Source: Diadophis punctatus similis (lineage: Eukaryota; Chordata; Lepidosauria; Squamata; Dipsadidae). From it: a stretch of 64,000 nucleotides of DNA. Both the position numbers and the translations under genes were made by a program. Location: positions 19,970,001 to 20,034,000 of the forward strand of contig JALIGW010000005.1 of assembly GCA_023053685.1 (NCBI GenBank). Reading direction: 5' to 3'. The notes below the pieces were generated by a model. That model did not search any database and was not told the origin of the DNA. It worked only from the letters and a program-made list of their open reading frames with translations. Shown piece after piece: positions 61,651 to 64,000 of the stretch (position 1 is its first letter; each line of letters starts with the position of its first letter).

Positions 61651-64000
61651 ATCATAATTATTGCAGTTAAATGTTACCAAACATTTATAAACCATACTTC
61701 ATTAAGAAACAGATATTAAAAAATGTGTGAAGCCCAAATTAAAATAAAGCTAATTAAGTTGCAGAATGAAGAATATCTTTAAAGTGATCAGATTTCTTGA
61801 TTTAAAAATTAGGGATCAAAGTAGCAGAAGAAAGCACACAACACATATAAAAACAGGAATGTTAATGGTTGTTAATTAGATTAAACAAAGGTTAAACAAT
61901 TTGTGGTTTGGAGGTTATGGGAACCCAGCAATTAGTGCAAGCCGGGTTAATGTGGTTTGTTTGGCCACAGCTTGTAGTGAAACACAAAAAATGTATTTTG
62001 CTGAATAAGGATTCAAATTCAGCAAGTAGTATAAATCTATTAATATTTATTATCCCTTTTTCAGTTGTATTCCCAATACTTCCTGAGAGATCATTTTAAG
62101 ATGCATAGGCACAGAATTGACATTGACATAATTTTCTATTGGGCTTAACTGATTATGGAGTAGGCATTTTATAATAAGTATGCAAAATGCACCTTGAGAG
62201 CAATTTCAGTTTCCTTTTATCTAACTGAAAACCAATAATCACTTTTTATTGCTTTCTGTTAAAACACTAAGCTGCTGTTGAATTGTACAGCTCTAAGAGT
62301 TAACAGCTTATATGAATGCTTTGTTTGTTTAAATAATTTGTACTGAAAGAGACCAAGTTCTTAATGTTGGTGGGATTATAGCTTCATACTCTGACCGTTG
62401 CTACGCCGCATTTGGACGAAGTTCATGCTTAGCTAAAGTTAAGAATGTACTTTTAATGACTTTACCATGCATATGTTCATGGAGCTAATTAGCATTCCTG
62501 CAGAGAAGACTTCAACTTTTTGTTCACTCTTTCCCGAGCGGAAAGCAGTGTGTTCAAGAGACCCTGCTGAGTGATCTAGATTCATTAAAGCCAGCGTGTT
62601 TCTTGACTGCCAAGAAAACTGTGGTTCCCTCAACATGCAAAAATTATGTGAAAGCATTTGAGATACAACTGGCTAGGTCAGCATATAGGAAATCTAAAAT
62701 CTAAAATCCATATCTATGGATTTTGGATATTCTGTATCATATTTTAAATGAGAGACAGCTTACCTAAGTTGGATGCTATAAGGGAACCCGTAAAAGTAGT
62801 GTTAATTGGTACATAGATAGATAACCTTTGGGTGTGCAAAGGCCTTACTTTTTTTGAGCACTGAACACCACAATGTGTACGGATCCACATCTCACATATG
62901 TGGGCAGGGCTAACTGGGGAAAGTGTGGTTTTAAAAAAAGTACTGTCCCTATTCAATGATTTACATCACAAATTTATGTGTTTTCACCTAAAAATGGTAT
63001 GCAATTGAGCTGTTATGTTTCAGCAGCTATTGTTCATAAGAATCATAGTGCAACTATGAATGACTTCCAAAAACAAAGATGACCCCTCAAGGGCCATCAG
63101 TAATCTAGGAGCCATGAATGCTTTCTACCCAACCTATAATGCTCTAAATAAAACTTTTTCTCCTATATAGATTGTTCAAGCACTTTATTTAGGCCCTTTT
63201 GATTCCCTTTATATGGAGCCCAAAAGGTGGCCTTCTCTGTTGTGATGCCCACACTCTAAAGTTCCCTTCTATAGATGTACAAAAGTATGAATCTTGTTAA
63301 AAGCTAAGTCCATATTAAAAATATTTCTATTCTCCTTACCATTTGACATTTCATGGTGGAACTGCAATACGACTTATGGCCTATAAGTATATAATGTATT
63401 TTAATCTTCTTTCTATGAAGCTTGACTTTACTATTTTTATCTCATACTATAATAATTTTCTTTTTTTAAGTCTGCATTGCATTTATTTTTATAGGTAAGG
63501 CAGATAGGTAGGGAGGTAGACAATTCATTGTAAAATATTCATTCTTCTTTCAGCAAGCTTTGAGAAGTTATTGATGTTTAGAAATCTAAATTATCAGAAC
63601 TATGCGACAACTGTTGGCAGAAAATGTTGATTGCCTTTTGTGTAGAAAAGTAGGACATAATTAAAACAACATACAAAAGACCCAAGTAAAGATGAGAACT
63701 GTCATAGATATTAATTTGTTTTGTCTGCATCTTTCAACAAAAATATTGAATATACCAATATAGACACAGATAAAAACTAATCGTCTTAAAGTCTTCCGAG
63801 GGCTATTTTTATACTGTCATTCTATTATTTTTCTGATTACAAATGATGAATATATCTCGGTTTTAAATGAGGTTGAATGAATTTGGAGGGTTCCCCCCCC
63901 AATTGTGTCAGCCTCACACAATTTTACAGAAGGGCATTATCAATTCCAGACTGTGAGCCATTTAATGTTTACTCATACAGTCCTTCGTAGGGATGGGTGG
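61651..64000. other. no gene or repeat recognised
   Basis: AT-rich intron-like sequence. A small hairpin (AAAATCCAT and ATGGATTTT) lies at about 62703-62726. Confidence 0.5.

Noticed and set aside
62439..62657. 72-codon minus-strand frame in a relatively GC-balanced patch
   Set aside because: No motif, homology or splice context that I can recognise.

Overview
Vertebrate nuclear DNA, most likely from a squamate reptile and probably a snake. The evidence is an AT-rich background, spliceosomal exon structure, abundant CR1/L2-type LINE 3' ends, tRNA-derived SINEs, many target-site-flanked hAT and Tc1/mariner MITEs including a SPIN-like copy, and Ty1/copia, Ty3/gypsy and DIRS fragments. The species assignment is inference; no taxon marker was searched.

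The only host coding sequence I can support is one 56-nt exon on the minus strand (19229-19284). It encodes the glycine-rich ATP-binding loop of an STK32 (YANK) kinase, best matching STK32B or STK32C. If this reading is right, almost all of the window is intron of that gene, with about 44 kb upstream of the exon and 19 kb downstream, and the rest is transposon sediment.

Layout. 1-990: 3' end of one copia lineage (RNase H plus LTR). 5.5-7.6 kb: hAT MITEs and decayed CR1. 9.7-11.9 kb: Tigger-like MITEs, a LINE 3' end, and a hAT MITE at the end of a Tigger-like MITE. 13-17.4 kb: a CR1 relic, a decayed antisense Ty3/gypsy element (gag, protease, RT start) carrying two hAT insertions, then a degenerate tandem array and a DIRS-like tyrosine-recombinase relic. 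18.6-28.3 kb: the STK32 exon among MITEs. 28.6-36.3 kb: several CR1 tails, a GC-rich element and an antisense solo LTR. 37-47 kb: SINEs, MITEs, a copia solo LTR and another solo LTR. 50.7-51.9 kb: a hAT-like element split by a LINE and microsatellites. 53.3-58.2 kb: a complete Ty1/copia element. 59-61.6 kb: more MITEs and a SINE. The remainder is unannotated, intron-like DNA.

The most notable object is the copia element at 53295-58237. It has TG...CA LTRs of 470 and 472 bp that differ by one substitution and a 2-bp indel, a 5-bp target duplication, a primer-binding site complementary to the anticodon arm of initiator tRNA-Met (the half-tRNA priming arrangement known from Drosophila copia), a polypurine tract, and one gag-pol frame broken only by two in-frame stop codons. 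A diverged relative of its LTR survives as a solo LTR at 39882-40401 with its own perfect target duplication.
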